In this document: in pieces, positions 21,134 to 29,275 of the stretch
Layout: every line of letters begins with the position of its first letter
Position numbering within the stretch: the stretch's first letter is position 1
Source of the DNA: Planctomycetota bacterium
GTDB lineage: Bacteria > Planctomycetota > B15-G4 > SIAN01
Direction of reading: 5' to 3'
DNA length: 64,000 bases
Assembly: GCA_028289345.1 (NCBI GenBank)
Contig: JANQQL010000043.1
Coordinates: 1-64,000, forward strand
Made by a program: the position numbers and the translations under genes
The notes under the pieces: generated by a model
Seen by the model: only the letters and a program-made list of their open reading frames with translations
Database searches by the model: none
What the model was told of the DNA's origin: nothing

Positions 21134-22326
21134 CACAGGCCGCGCAATGTGGGACTCAAACCCAAGGCCGACAGACTTTCGCGGATCTCCTCCAAGTAGA
21201 TCGAGTTCATGACGATCACCTCATCCGGCGGCTGCTGGCGAAGCTCCTCGGGGGCGATGATGCGATGCCCAGTGCCTGCCAAGAACTTACCGTGCTTGTG
21301 CGGATTGATGTCGACAACCGCGTGAACCTCCTCGCGGATTCCCAGAGTGGTGAGGAACGAAACCGCCTTGGAGCCGGAGCCCCAAACCGCCGTGCGTTTG
21401 TTCGCCCGCGCAAACTCCTGGAAGCGACCACGCCACTCGTGTCGGAGTGCCTCCACTTGTCGAGTGTATTCCTCTACCCAAGACAACACCTGTTCGACCG
21501 ACTCTTCGGCGGGATGGGCCTGGCTCACTGGTGCCGAGACCGGCTCAGTTTCGATCAGAATGTACTGCTGATCGTAGGCAAGCTCCAACAGAGCCACAGT
21601 AAAGGAGTTGCGCCGGAACAGCCGCGCCAAGGACCCGCGAGTGAAGTACGAGCAGTGCTCGTAGTAGACGTCCCAAAACGCTCCTTGGCGAAGAATCCTC
21701 TCGCCATCCGGCAACTCGAAGAACACCTGAGTCGCGGGCCGGTCTCCGATCGATCGTCGCACCATTGTGGTGAACCGATCGACATCCGGGATGTGCTCCA
21801 GGGTGTGTCGACAACACACAAGGTCCGCTGGAAGATCGGTGTACTTCTCGGAATAGAAGTCTTGGATGAAGTCCAGCCCCGCGGGGAGTGCAGAGCCCAC
21901 GCGCTCCGGACGGTAACTCGGATCCAGTCCGAGGCCGCGACAGGCGGCCCGTTCACAAAGCTCGATCAGGAACTCGCCTTTGCCACAGCCGATTTCCAAT
22001 GCGGTCTTTCCGGCGAGGTCGTGCCGCCCCATCAAACCTTCCACGAGTTCCGTCTGAAACTGCTGAAAGCGTGGCGAAAAACCCTGAGTCTCCTCGTACG
22101 CAGTGGAGTACTTCATGCGCTGCGGCTGAAACGCGAGGTTGGTGAGAAAACCGCAGGACTCGCACACCGCAACGCGCAACTCGCCGCTCGGAAAGTCGAT
22201 GGCTTCTTCACGCGTGGCCACCATGAGACAGCTGTGAATGGGAACCTTCGGAACTTCGTAGAACACTCGCAGAGCGTGAGATTCGCAAGCGGGACACACC
22301 GCCGTTGCTCGAGGATCCGGACTCAT
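21133..22326 (-). CDS. SAM-dependent sugar C-methyltransferase-like protein (second of three)
   Basis: The predicted protein has 397 residues, with ATG at 22326 overlapping the upstream stop (ATGA). It has an N-terminal CPACESHALRVFYEVP / CESCGFLTNLAFQPQ zinc-binding domain, SAM motif I KTALEIGCGKGEFLIELCE, CRHTLEHIPDVDRF, YYEHCSYFTRGSLARLFRR, and a C-terminal AVWGSGSKAVSFLTTLG domain. It aligns along its full length with the downstream gene (shared FSPRF, DLPADLV, FELPDG and YEHCSYFT blocks), indicating an old tandem duplication. Its role is presumably in the nucleotide-sugar branch encoded by this operon. Confidence 0.87.
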   Translation of the reverse strand: MSPDPRATAVCPACESHALRVFYEVPKVPIHSCLMVATREEAIDFPSGELRVAVCESCGFLTNLAFQPQRMKYSTAYEETQGFSPRFQQFQTELVEGLMGRHDLAGKTALEIGCGKGEFLIELCERAACRGLGLDPSYRPERVGSALPAGLDFIQDFYSEKYTDLPADLVCCRHTLEHIPDVDRFTTMVRRSIGDRPATQVFFELPDGERILRQGAFWDVYYEHCSYFTRGSLARLFRRNSFTVALLELAYDQQYILIETEPVSAPVSQAHPAEESVEQVLSWVEEYTRQVEALRHEWRGRFQEFARANKRTAVWGSGSKAVSFLTTLGIREEVHAVVDINPHKHGKFLAGTGHRIIAPEELRQQPPDEVIVMNSIYLEEIRESLSALGLSPTLRGL

Positions 22327-23606
22327 GGGGTTTGGGCCGCCGCGTGACCAAGAATCCGCGGCGAAGGAATCGGCACGATGAAGCGCCCGCCGGCATTCCG
22401 ATAGTCCTCCTGCTGAGCCACGATCTCCTTTTGGAAGTTCCAGGCGAGCAGCAACACGAAGTCGGGCTTCTCTTCCATCAGGGCTTCCGGAGGGCGAATC
22501 GGCAGATGCACTCCCGGCATGAATCGGCCCTGCTTGTGAACATTGCGATCGACAACAAAGTCGAGACATTCGCGGCCGATTCCGGTGTAGTTCAGCAGGG
22601 TCGCCCCCTTCGCCGCTGCACCATAGGCAGCGATCCGCGCTCCCTTGGCCTTCAGGTCCTGTAGGAGCCGCCGCAGTCCCGCCTTGAGATCCTCGACTCG
22701 TCCCGCGAAATCTCGGTAGTACTCCCAGCGGGTCAGTCCTTCTGCAGAGTCACGGGCGAGAGCGGATCGCACCGATTCCTCCGGCGCCTGACGCTTCTCG
22801 ACAAACAAACGCAGGGAGCCTCCATGGATCTCGAGCGGCACCACCCGATTCAAGAACAGGCCATGTCGGCGAAACAGCTTGTCGAGAGCCGTCACCGAGA
22901 AGTAGCAAAGGTGTTCATGATAGATCGTGTCAAATTCGCCGTGACGAACGAGTTCGCGCACGGACGGGACTTCCAAAACGGCGACACCCGAGCCTTGCAA
23001 CAGTGTCGCGATGCCTTCGACGAACCCGTTCAGGTCCGGCACATGGGCAAGTACGTTGCTGGCAAAGATCGCGTCGGCCCGCTGCCCCTCCGCCACCAAC
23101 TTCCGGGCCAACCCCACGGTGAAGAACTCGCAACGAGTCGGCACCCCGATCTCGCGTGCCGCCTGGGCAGGCCCTTCGGCAGGATCAATGCCGAGGACCG
23201 GCACTCCCGCCTCGACAAAGTTCCGCAGCAGGTAGCCATCGTTGCTGGCCAGCTCGACCACCAAACTGCCGCCGTTCAGTTGCCGCTCCTGCATCACTTC
23301 CAGAGCGTTGGTCGCCGCATGGCGCAGCAGCTGATCCGAAAACGACGAGTAGTATGGATAGTCGCGACAAAACAGCTCTTCCGGATCGACCTGGTGCAGA
23401 ATCTGAACGAGCGTGCAGGCTTCGCAGAACGCCACCTCCAACGGATAGCGCGCTTCTGGTTGATCCAGCTCTTCGGCTCGCCGCAGGCCATCGGCCAACG
23501 GCGTGTTCCCGAGAGACAGAACCGGACGCAACCGGGCCTCGCCGCACGAGCGGCATTCTTGATCAAGAATCTCTGCGGATTCTGGCTCGGAAGTCATCTC
23601 AACCAC
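22323..23606 (-). CDS. Class I SAM-dependent (NDP-hexose) C-methyltransferase family protein
   Basis: This 427-residue protein matches the NDP-deoxysugar C-methyltransferase family. The zinc-binding N-terminus is [20 protein letters not shown] ... [11 protein letters not shown] motif I is [20 protein letters not shown]. The family signatures are [18 protein letters not shown] and [15 protein letters not shown], and the C-terminal domain has [19 protein letters not shown]. The GTG at 23606 is favoured because AGGA lies 5 bases upstream; an ATG at 23597 is an alternative. It overlaps both neighbours by a few bases. It is less similar to the next two methyltransferases than they are to each other. 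Confidence 0.9.
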   Translation of the reverse strand: MVEMTSEPESAEILDQECRSCGEARLRPVLSLGNTPLADGLRRAEELDQPEARYPLEVAFCEACTLVQILHQVDPEELFCRDYPYYSSFSDQLLRHAATNALEVMQERQLNGGSLVVELASNDGYLLRNFVEAGVPVLGIDPAEGPAQAAREIGVPTRCEFFTVGLARKLVAEGQRADAIFASNVLAHVPDLNGFVEGIATLLQGSGVAVLEVPSVRELVRHGEFDTIYHEHLCYFSVTALDKLFRRHGLFLNRVVPLEIHGGSLRLFVEKRQAPEESVRSALARDSAEGLTRWEYYRDFAGRVEDLKAGLRRLLQDLKAKGARIAAYGAAAKGATLLNYTGIGRECLDFVVDRNVHKQGRFMPGVHLPIRPPEALMEEKPDFVLLLAWNFQKEIVAQQEDYRNAGGRFIVPIPSPRILGHAAAQTP

Positions 23607-24675
23607 TTGCTTCCTGCACCCGCGAGATGGCCGGTCGTTGCTCCTCGCCAGTCACCTGCCAGCGCAGGTTGGCATCCAGCCTTCCGGCCTCCAAGTGCCG
23701 ACGAATGTGTCGGATGCGCAAGTACCGAGAGCTCAGGAACTCCTCCGCGGTGAGCTCGATGGACCGATAGGCGTCGTAGAGCTCTTGAATTCCTCGACGA
23801 ACCGTCCAGCGCGGTCGATAGCCGGGAAGTTCCTCTTCGATCTTGCGGCAGTTCACTCGGTAGCAGCGGGGATCCGGGCCCGCTCCTTCGGCGTATTCGA
23901 CCTCGCAGTCCGGAACGATCTCCTGCACCATGTCCGCCACGTCACGGACCTGATAGTTCTCGTCCGTCCGACCGACGTTGTAGGCGACCCCGTGGACCTG
24001 ATCGCGGGGTGCCTGGAGCACGGCGAGAAACGCCCGGCTGATGTCTTCGATGTGGACCAGAGGACGCCACGGGGTTCCGTCGCTCTTGATCAACACCTTG
24101 CCGGTGGTGAAGGCGTACCCGACCAAGTTGTTCACGACCAGGTCTCCACGCAGGCGGGGCGAAACCCCGTAGGCGGTCGCATTGCGCAAGTACGTCGGGC
24201 TGAAACTGTCCGAGGCAAGCGCCGCCAGGTCGCTCTCCACCTGGACTTTGGAGACACCGTAGGGAGTGACCGGGTGGAACTCGGCGCTTTCGTCCAGCCA
24301 CTCTTCCCCGGCCTTGCCGTAAACGCTGCAGGTTGAAGACTGGAGGAATCGACGGACTCCGGCCTCTTTGGCGAGTGTCGCCAAGCGGATAGTGGCTCGA
24401 TGATTGATGTCGAACGTGCAGTCCGGATTCAGATCTCCCAGCGGATCATTCGAGAGCCCCGCCAAGTGGATCACCGCGTCGATTCCCTGCAAGTCCTCGA
24501 CTTCCACGTCCCGCACATCTTTGCGAAAGCTCGGTGGGTCCGGGATCTCGTTTCCCAGAGTGCAGCCATCGAAGAAGTAGGAATCCAATCCGACAACTTC
24601 GTGCCCGCCCCGACGCAGCATCGGGACCAGGATCGTCCCGATGTAACCGTGATGGCCAGTCACCAAGATTTTCAA
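23599..24675 (-). CDS. NAD-dependent sugar epimerase/dehydratase (extended SDR)
   Basis: This extended SDR has 358 residues. The NAD-binding GxxGxxG appears as [13 protein letters not shown] at the N-terminus, then [12 protein letters not shown], the catalytic Ser region [11 protein letters not shown], and YGVSK (catalytic Tyr and Lys). I chose the TTG at 24675 because it places the Rossmann strand at the start and has GGAG 8 bases upstream; the first in-frame GTG at 24708 would overlap the cytidylyltransferase gene. This SDR subfamily is often found beside rfbF and C-methyltransferases. It probably acts on the CDP-glucose-derived sugar, but epimerase and dehydratase cannot be told apart here. 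Confidence 0.88.
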   Translation of the reverse strand: MKILVTGHHGYIGTILVPMLRRGGHEVVGLDSYFFDGCTLGNEIPDPPSFRKDVRDVEVEDLQGIDAVIHLAGLSNDPLGDLNPDCTFDINHRATIRLATLAKEAGVRRFLQSSTCSVYGKAGEEWLDESAEFHPVTPYGVSKVQVESDLAALASDSFSPTYLRNATAYGVSPRLRGDLVVNNLVGYAFTTGKVLIKSDGTPWRPLVHIEDISRAFLAVLQAPRDQVHGVAYNVGRTDENYQVRDVADMVQEIVPDCEVEYAEGAGPDPRCYRVNCRKIEEELPGYRPRWTVRRGIQELYDAYRSIELTAEEFLSSRYLRIRHIRRHLEAGRLDANLRWQVTGEEQRPAISRVQEASG

Positions 24676-24679
24676 CGAC

Positions 24680-25450
24680 TCAACTCCAGGTTTTCCACGG
24701 AGCCTCACCCTCGCTCCAAAGCTTCTCGAGCAGCACCTTGTCTCGCAACGTGTCCATGCATTGCCAGAACGAGTCGTGACGGTAGGCCATCAGCTGACCA
24801 TCCGCCGCCAACTTTTCCAATGGCTCCCGTTCCCACTGAGTTTGGTCGCCGGCGATGTAGTCGAACACTTGCGGTTCGAGGACGAAGAACGCTCCGTTGA
24901 TCCACCCCTCCCCGAGTTGCGGCTTTTCGGTGAAGGCGGTCACCTGGTCTCCGTCCAAGTCCAGCTTGCCGAAACGAGCGGGCGGTCTCACTGCAGTGAC
25001 CGTCGCGAATTTTCCGTGAGAGCGGTGGAACGCCAGCAAGGCATCCAAATCCACGTTCGAGACGCCATCCCCCCAGGTCAGCAGGAAGGTCTCGTTGCCG
25101 AGTTGGGAGCGCAGCCGTTTGATTCGTCCCCCGGTCAGGGTGTGCTGGCCGGTATCGACCAATTGGACGTTCCAGTCCTCTTGTTCCCCCTCCTCCCGGG
25201 TGACTTGGCCGTGACGAATCTGCACGGTGAGATTGGACTGCAGGGAACAGTAGTCCAAGAAGTAGCGCTTGATCACCTCTCCCTTGTATCCCAGGGCGAT
25301 CACAAAATCCTGGTGACCGAAGTGGGAATAGTGCTTCAGGATGTGCCACAAGATCGGTTTTCCACCGATGGTGACCATGGGCTTGGGCTTGACCTCGGTT
25401 TCTTCGGAAAGACGAGAGCCAACGCCGCCAGCGAGAATGGCAACCTTCAT
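24680..25450 (-). CDS. rfbF: Glucose-1-phosphate cytidylyltransferase
   Basis: This nucleotidyltransferase of 256 residues makes CDP-glucose from CTP and glucose 1-phosphate. Evidence: the N-terminal nucleotide loop [19 protein letters not shown] with [70 protein letters not shown]; and [18 protein letters not shown], all typical of RfbF. AAGGA lies six bases upstream of the ATG at 25450. It leads a five-gene operon (cytidylyltransferase, SDR, three methyltransferases). No recognisable CDP-glucose 4,6-dehydratase (RfbG) is present unless the SDR gene fills that role. Confidence 0.95.
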   Translation of the reverse strand: MKVAILAGGVGSRLSEETEVKPKPMVTIGGKPILWHILKHYSHFGHQDFVIALGYKGEVIKRYFLDYCSLQSNLTVQIRHGQVTREEGEQEDWNVQLVDTGQHTLTGGRIKRLRSQLGNETFLLTWGDGVSNVDLDALLAFHRSHGKFATVTAVRPPARFGKLDLDGDQVTAFTEKPQLGEGWINGAFFVLEPQVFDYIAGDQTQWEREPLEKLAADGQLMAYRHDSFWQCMDTLRDKVLLEKLWSEGEAPWKTWS

Positions 25451-25880
25451 TGAGATTCCTTCGATGGGCACCGATGCCCGAAGAGTTGTGAGCCGACGAG
25501 CGTTCCCGAAAGAGTCGTTCGCCCTCTGTCCGGACTTTTCTGTCCCGCTGCGCGAGCCCGGAAGTGTTTTTACGGAGAGGAGAACAACTACCACGAAATC
25601 GAAGAAGGTGCACAAATGGTTCGGATTGCCGCCGTTACTTCATGCCTGAGGAACGGGAGAATACAAAAACGTCCGACCGCTTCCTCGCCATGTCCATGAC
25701 GCGAACAAATGACGCACGAATCCGCTTGAGGAAATCACCGGGCAGCGCTACAAATCGAAGCGTCGTGAAAGGCACGTCCCATTCGGTTTCCGTGACGGTC
25801 TTTGCGACGCCGTTTCTCCCGGCGCTCTTCCGATGGGCTCTCTTTCGATGGGTCCTCTTCCGAAGGGAATCTCAACTCCT
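25451..25880. other. Divergent intergenic region between rfbF and the VPEID-CTERM gene
   Basis: There are 430 bases that must hold the promoters of the rfbF operon (leftward) and the exosortase operon (rightward). Apart from a three-copy 15-bp tandem repeat at 25825-25869 no element could be recognised: no -24/-12 box and no palindromic operator. Short open frames here have no plausible product. Confidence 0.55.
25825..25869 (+). repeat. Three tandem 15-bp repeats before the VPEID-CTERM start codon
   Basis: Three copies of CTCTT(C/T)CGA(T/A)GGG plus two variable bases begin at 25825, 25840 and 25855, an exact 15-base period. The repeat ends about 11 bases before the chosen ATG at 25881. It would be in frame (five residues per copy) if translation started at the upstream ATG at 25833. 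Leader repeat or N-terminal extension cannot be decided here. Confidence 0.8.
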
Positions 25881-26135
25881 ATGAAGCTCCTGCGAAACTC
25901 TCTCCAGCGCAGCGCGTGCCGGATGGCTTCGGTCGCCGCGTTGACCGTGCTGGCCTCTGCCACCGCGACCGCTCAGCAAGCCTCCGAACTCGCAAACGCG
26001 GGCCAGGTCGGAACCCGTGGCAGCTCGGCTGCTCCGGAAATCGACCCTGCCCTCTGGGTCTCGGGAGCAATCCTGCTGGTGGGCGGTCTCCTCATCGTTA
26101 CCGGTCGCCGGCGAACGGCCAACGCTGAGTCCTGA
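25881..26135 (+). CDS. Short VPEID-CTERM-type exosortase E substrate
   Basis: The predicted protein has 84 residues. A signal peptide (residues 1-32) ends ATATAQQ. A small Ala/Gly/Ser-rich mature part follows, and then a complete tripartite sorting signal: APEID (51-55), a hydrophobic helix (ALWVSGAILLVGGLLIVTG, 57-75) and a basic end RRR (76-78). This matches the VPEID-CTERM domain recognised by exosortase E, with Ala for the usual Val. The exosortase E gene follows immediately. The ATG at 25881 gives a clean signal peptide; an in-frame ATG at 25833 would add 16 residues encoded by the 15-bp repeat. It is likely cleaved or re-anchored at PEID and exported with the EPS (family knowledge plus inference). 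Confidence 0.85.
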   Translation: MKLLRNSLQRSACRMASVAALTVLASATATAQQASELANAGQVGTRGSSAAPEIDPALWVSGAILLVGGLLIVTGRRRTANAES

Positions 26136-26195
26136 TCGCTTCCGATCCTCCTGATCTCCCCTCTTCCCATCCGCGGCGTCCTTCTCCTCGCACTC

Positions 26196-27752
26196 TTGGT
26201 CGCCGAGTTCGCAGCCCTTTCACTGCGTGTCGATGCGTTACCGCTTCGCGAAGAGGGCGGGCTTTGGGCGACGCTGTTGTCGAGGACCGGGGCATTCGGA
26301 ACGTGGATGGTGGTCGTCGTTTCAACCATCGGTCTGCTCTCCGCACCCCGCGTCCCCTCTGAGTGGCGTCGAATTCAAGAGCAGCGGCCCGGCCTTTCCT
26401 TGTCATGGGCCGCGCTGGGCATTCATGCTCTCGCGTTTTGCGGGTTCTACGCCCTTACGGTCTCGGTTTTTGACCGAACAGGCCCTCCATCGGTGCCTTG
26501 GGGAGTCCTACTCTTCGCGTGGGCGGCCCTGGGAATGGTCGTGTTCCTATCTTGGGTTGCGGTCCACCTTCCCCTCTCCCTGGTCCTGAGTCTGGCTCTC
26601 CGCCATCGGACGCTGCTGGCCGCGGGGGTCGCTGCGGGAACTTTCGCATGGATCGGGGGCCAGTTCCTCCGCCAACTCTGGCGTCCGCTCAGCACCATCA
26701 CCCTGCACACCATGGACCCGGTCCTCGCCCTCTTGGTGGACGGCCACCAAAGCGACCCCGACACCCTGGTGGTTTCCACCGACCGCCTGAGCATCGAAAT
26801 CAGCGAGCAGTGCTCCGGTTACGAGGGGATCGGCCTGATTTGGCTGTTTCTCTCCTGCTACCTCTGGATCTATCGCCAAGATCTTCGCTTCCCCCGGGTC
26901 CTCTGGCTGTTTCCCGTAGGAACGGTCGCCATGGGGCTGGCCAACGTGCTGCGCTTGGCAGGACTCATGGCCCTCGGAACTCACTTCTCTCCCGAAGTGG
27001 CCGTCAGCGGCTTTCATTCCAACGCGGGGTGGATTCTGTTTTGCGGCGTTTCCTTGGGGTTGGTCGCAATCGCCCATCGTTCGCGCCTGTTTCTGAAACG
27101 TCCCACCGGTCCGGCCGAAACCGGAGAAAACCCCACCGTCCCGTATTTGCTCCCCATGCTGAGCATCATCGCGGTGTCTTTCGTGAGTGGCGCGTTCGGT
27201 GACGGCGAGACGGACGACGGCTACCCGTTCCGCGTCCTGGCGGTCCTGGTCGTCCTGGTGGTGTTCCGCAAGTCACCGATCCCCTGGGGTTTGCATTGGT
27301 CTTGGTTGGGGATCGGCGCCGGACTGGCCGTTTATTGCCTGTGGGTCCTCCTCCACCCCGAACCCGTCGCCGCCGATTTGAAGTCAGCCTTCGCCGGACT
27401 GTCCACGGCCAGCGCCACCGACTGGTCGTGGCTCGTGTTCCGTGTCGTCGGCACGGTCGTCACCGTCCCCATCGCCGAAGAACTCGCTTTCCGCGGTTTC
27501 CTCATGCGTCGCTTCGTGAGCCGCGAATTCGAATCGGTTCCGTTCCCCCAAGCCCTGTGGTGGCCCCTGGCCTGCTCTTCCATCCTGTTCGGCATCGTCC
27601 ACGACGACTGGTTGGCGGGGAGCCTCGCCGGGGCGGTCCTCGGATTGGTGGTGATTCGCACTCGTCAGCTGTTCCCCGCCATCCTGGCCCACGGAGTCGC
27701 TAACGCGGGCTTGGTTATTCATGCATGGCTGATGGGAGCCGTTGAAGGATGA
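26196..27752 (+). CDS. xrtE: Exosortase E fused to CPBP-family intramembrane protease
   Basis: This is a membrane protein of at least 518 residues. Exosortase domain: catalytic Cys206 in EISEQCSGYEGIGLIW, Arg253 in ANVLRLAGLMAL, His274 in GFHSNAGW. The C-terminal CPBP (Abi/CAAX-like) protease domain has AEELAFRGFLMRRF (EE 428-429, Arg433), FGIVHDDWLAG (His469) and HGVANAGL (His499, Asn503). This fusion is the signature of the exosortase E/VPEID-CTERM system. The start is unclear. The TTG at 26196 is listed, but the same frame is open back to the substrate's TGA (26133-26135), and residues encoded upstream (LPIRGVLLLALLVAEF) look like the first membrane helix. No ATG or GTG is available there. 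Confidence 0.92.
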   Translation: MVAEFAALSLRVDALPLREEGGLWATLLSRTGAFGTWMVVVVSTIGLLSAPRVPSEWRRIQEQRPGLSLSWAALGIHALAFCGFYALTVSVFDRTGPPSVPWGVLLFAWAALGMVVFLSWVAVHLPLSLVLSLALRHRTLLAAGVAAGTFAWIGGQFLRQLWRPLSTITLHTMDPVLALLVDGHQSDPDTLVVSTDRLSIEISEQCSGYEGIGLIWLFLSCYLWIYRQDLRFPRVLWLFPVGTVAMGLANVLRLAGLMALGTHFSPEVAVSGFHSNAGWILFCGVSLGLVAIAHRSRLFLKRPTGPAETGENPTVPYLLPMLSIIAVSFVSGAFGDGETDDGYPFRVLAVLVVLVVFRKSPIPWGLHWSWLGIGAGLAVYCLWVLLHPEPVAADLKSAFAGLSTASATDWSWLVFRVVGTVVTVPIAEELAFRGFLMRRFVSREFESVPFPQALWWPLACSSILFGIVHDDWLAGSLAGAVLGLVVIRTRQLFPAILAHGVANAGLVIHAWLMGAVEG

Positions 27753-27861
27753 CTGGACCCGTGAGGTGAGTTTCCGCGAGACACCAGACTGGCCAGTTGA
27801 ACCAGCACCGAACATTGCGAAAATGTGAATGATGGTTCGATCAGTGCCGTCCAAAGACTGA

Positions 27862-29268
27862 GTGGGGAATCGTCGGAACGAAGAGAAGGCGAACCACTTT
27901 TTGGCGCGCTATTCTCCCGATCCTTGGGGTGAAGACCGAAGTCCCGGGTTCAAAGCCCCAGCCGTAAATCGTTCAGGGAACGCCTTTTTGCTCAATTGGC
28001 ACTCTTCAGTGGACTCCGTCCGCCGGGGAAAAGCTGTGGACGAGTTACGTAGACGGTCGCAGCGATGGTCCCAGTCCTCGCTGGAACACCGTGCGTGGTT
28101 CGCCGAAAGAGTCGTCGCGGAAACCTCGAGAGGGAGAGGTTGGCGGATGCTTAGGGGGTGGAGAAGCCTGAAGCGGTCGACCACTCGTGCAAAACACGAG
28201 TTGACCCTCGGTCTCTATCCCGCCAGCGAGTTCGCCATCCAGCTCGAACGGGAACGGTCCCGGACGGATCGTTCGGGCAACCCGTTCTGCGTCACCTTGT
28301 ACCGCCTGACCAACCGCGGTCCGCGAGAGCGCGAGGTCCACTCCCTTTGCCGAGTCTTGAAACGCCGTCAGCGGATCACCGATCTGGTTGGCTGGTTCGA
28401 CGACGAGCACATTGGGGTGATCCTGCCGGAGACCGGAGCCCCTGGGGCTTGGAAAGTCGCGAATGAGGTCCTGGAGTCGGTTCCCTCCTCGCCCCAGTGC
28501 CGGATCTACACCTATCCCCCTCAGCTTCCGATTCCGGAGATGAGTCACTCCCAGCGATCGCGAAAGAAGGAAGGCGCCGCCGAAGAACAAGCCTTCGCCG
28601 AAGACTCGGTCTTGAGGAAGGACTCCACGGGTCCCATGGTCCGAAACCTGGACGGCCTGCTGATCCGCCCTCTGCCGCGAGTCAACCGGCTCCTCGACGT
28701 GCTATTGGCGACCCTTGCGATCACCCTCTTGCTCCCGTTCGGCGCCGTCGTTGCTCTGACGATCAAGCTCACCTCCCGGGGTCCGGTGTTCTTCAAGCAA
28801 ACGCGGGTCGGACTGAATGGGAAGTGCTTCCCGCTGTACAAGTTCCGCACCATGGTCGCCGATGCGGAGCAACAACAGCCGGAACTTCTCGGCATGAACG
28901 AGAAGGACGGCCCCATCTTCAAAATCGCCAACGATCCGCGAATCACACGAATCGGCAAGTGGCTGCGCAAGTTCAGCATCGATGAACTCCCCCAGTTCTG
29001 GAACCTGCTGCGCGGAGACATGACTCTGGTGGGTCCGCGCCCGCCAATTCCCAAGGAAGTTCCCGAATACGAGGGATGGCAGCGGCGCCGCCTGGAGCGG
29101 ACTCCGGGTTTGACCTGCATTTGGCAGGTCAGTGGACGGAGCACGACGAGCTTTGAAGAGTGGATGCGGATGGATGTCCGCTACGTCCGCTCTCAAAACC
29201 CGTGGCTGGACCTAAAGCTTCTTCTTCGAACCATCCCGGCGGTCCTCCTGGGTCGCGGCGCCCACTGA
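27862..29268 (+). CDS. Initiating sugar-1-phosphate transferase with N-terminal GGDEF-like domain
   Basis: This 468-residue protein has a C-terminal half (from ~270) that is a PglC/WbaP-type phosphoglycosyltransferase: membrane helix VNRLLDVLLATLAITLLLPF, GPVFFKQTRVGLNGKCFPLY, KFRTM, the catalytic Asp-Glu pair in FSIDELPQFWNLLRGDMTLV and GPRPP. It attaches the first sugar phosphate to undecaprenyl phosphate. Residues ~120-215 (YPASEFAIQLERERSRTDRS, then RITDLVGWFDDEHIGVILPE) resemble a degenerate GGDEF domain without the GGDEF signature. The GTG at 27862 is the first start; an ATG at 28147 (residue 96) would keep both domains. It lies 109 bases after the exosortase gene. Confidence 0.9.
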   Translation: MGNRRNEEKANHFLARYSPDPWGEDRSPGFKAPAVNRSGNAFLLNWHSSVDSVRRGKAVDELRRRSQRWSQSSLEHRAWFAERVVAETSRGRGWRMLRGWRSLKRSTTRAKHELTLGLYPASEFAIQLERERSRTDRSGNPFCVTLYRLTNRGPREREVHSLCRVLKRRQRITDLVGWFDDEHIGVILPETGAPGAWKVANEVLESVPSSPQCRIYTYPPQLPIPEMSHSQRSRKKEGAAEEQAFAEDSVLRKDSTGPMVRNLDGLLIRPLPRVNRLLDVLLATLAITLLLPFGAVVALTIKLTSRGPVFFKQTRVGLNGKCFPLYKFRTMVADAEQQQPELLGMNEKDGPIFKIANDPRITRIGKWLRKFSIDELPQFWNLLRGDMTLVGPRPPIPKEVPEYEGWQRRRLERTPGLTCIWQVSGRSTTSFEEWMRMDVRYVRSQNPWLDLKLLLRTIPAVLLGRGAH

Positions 29269-29275
29269 CTCGATC

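Noticed and set aside
25564-25884. Possible 106-residue gene on the + strand before the VPEID-CTERM gene
   Set aside because: No domain, and it ends across the 15-bp repeat and the signal-peptide start in another frame.
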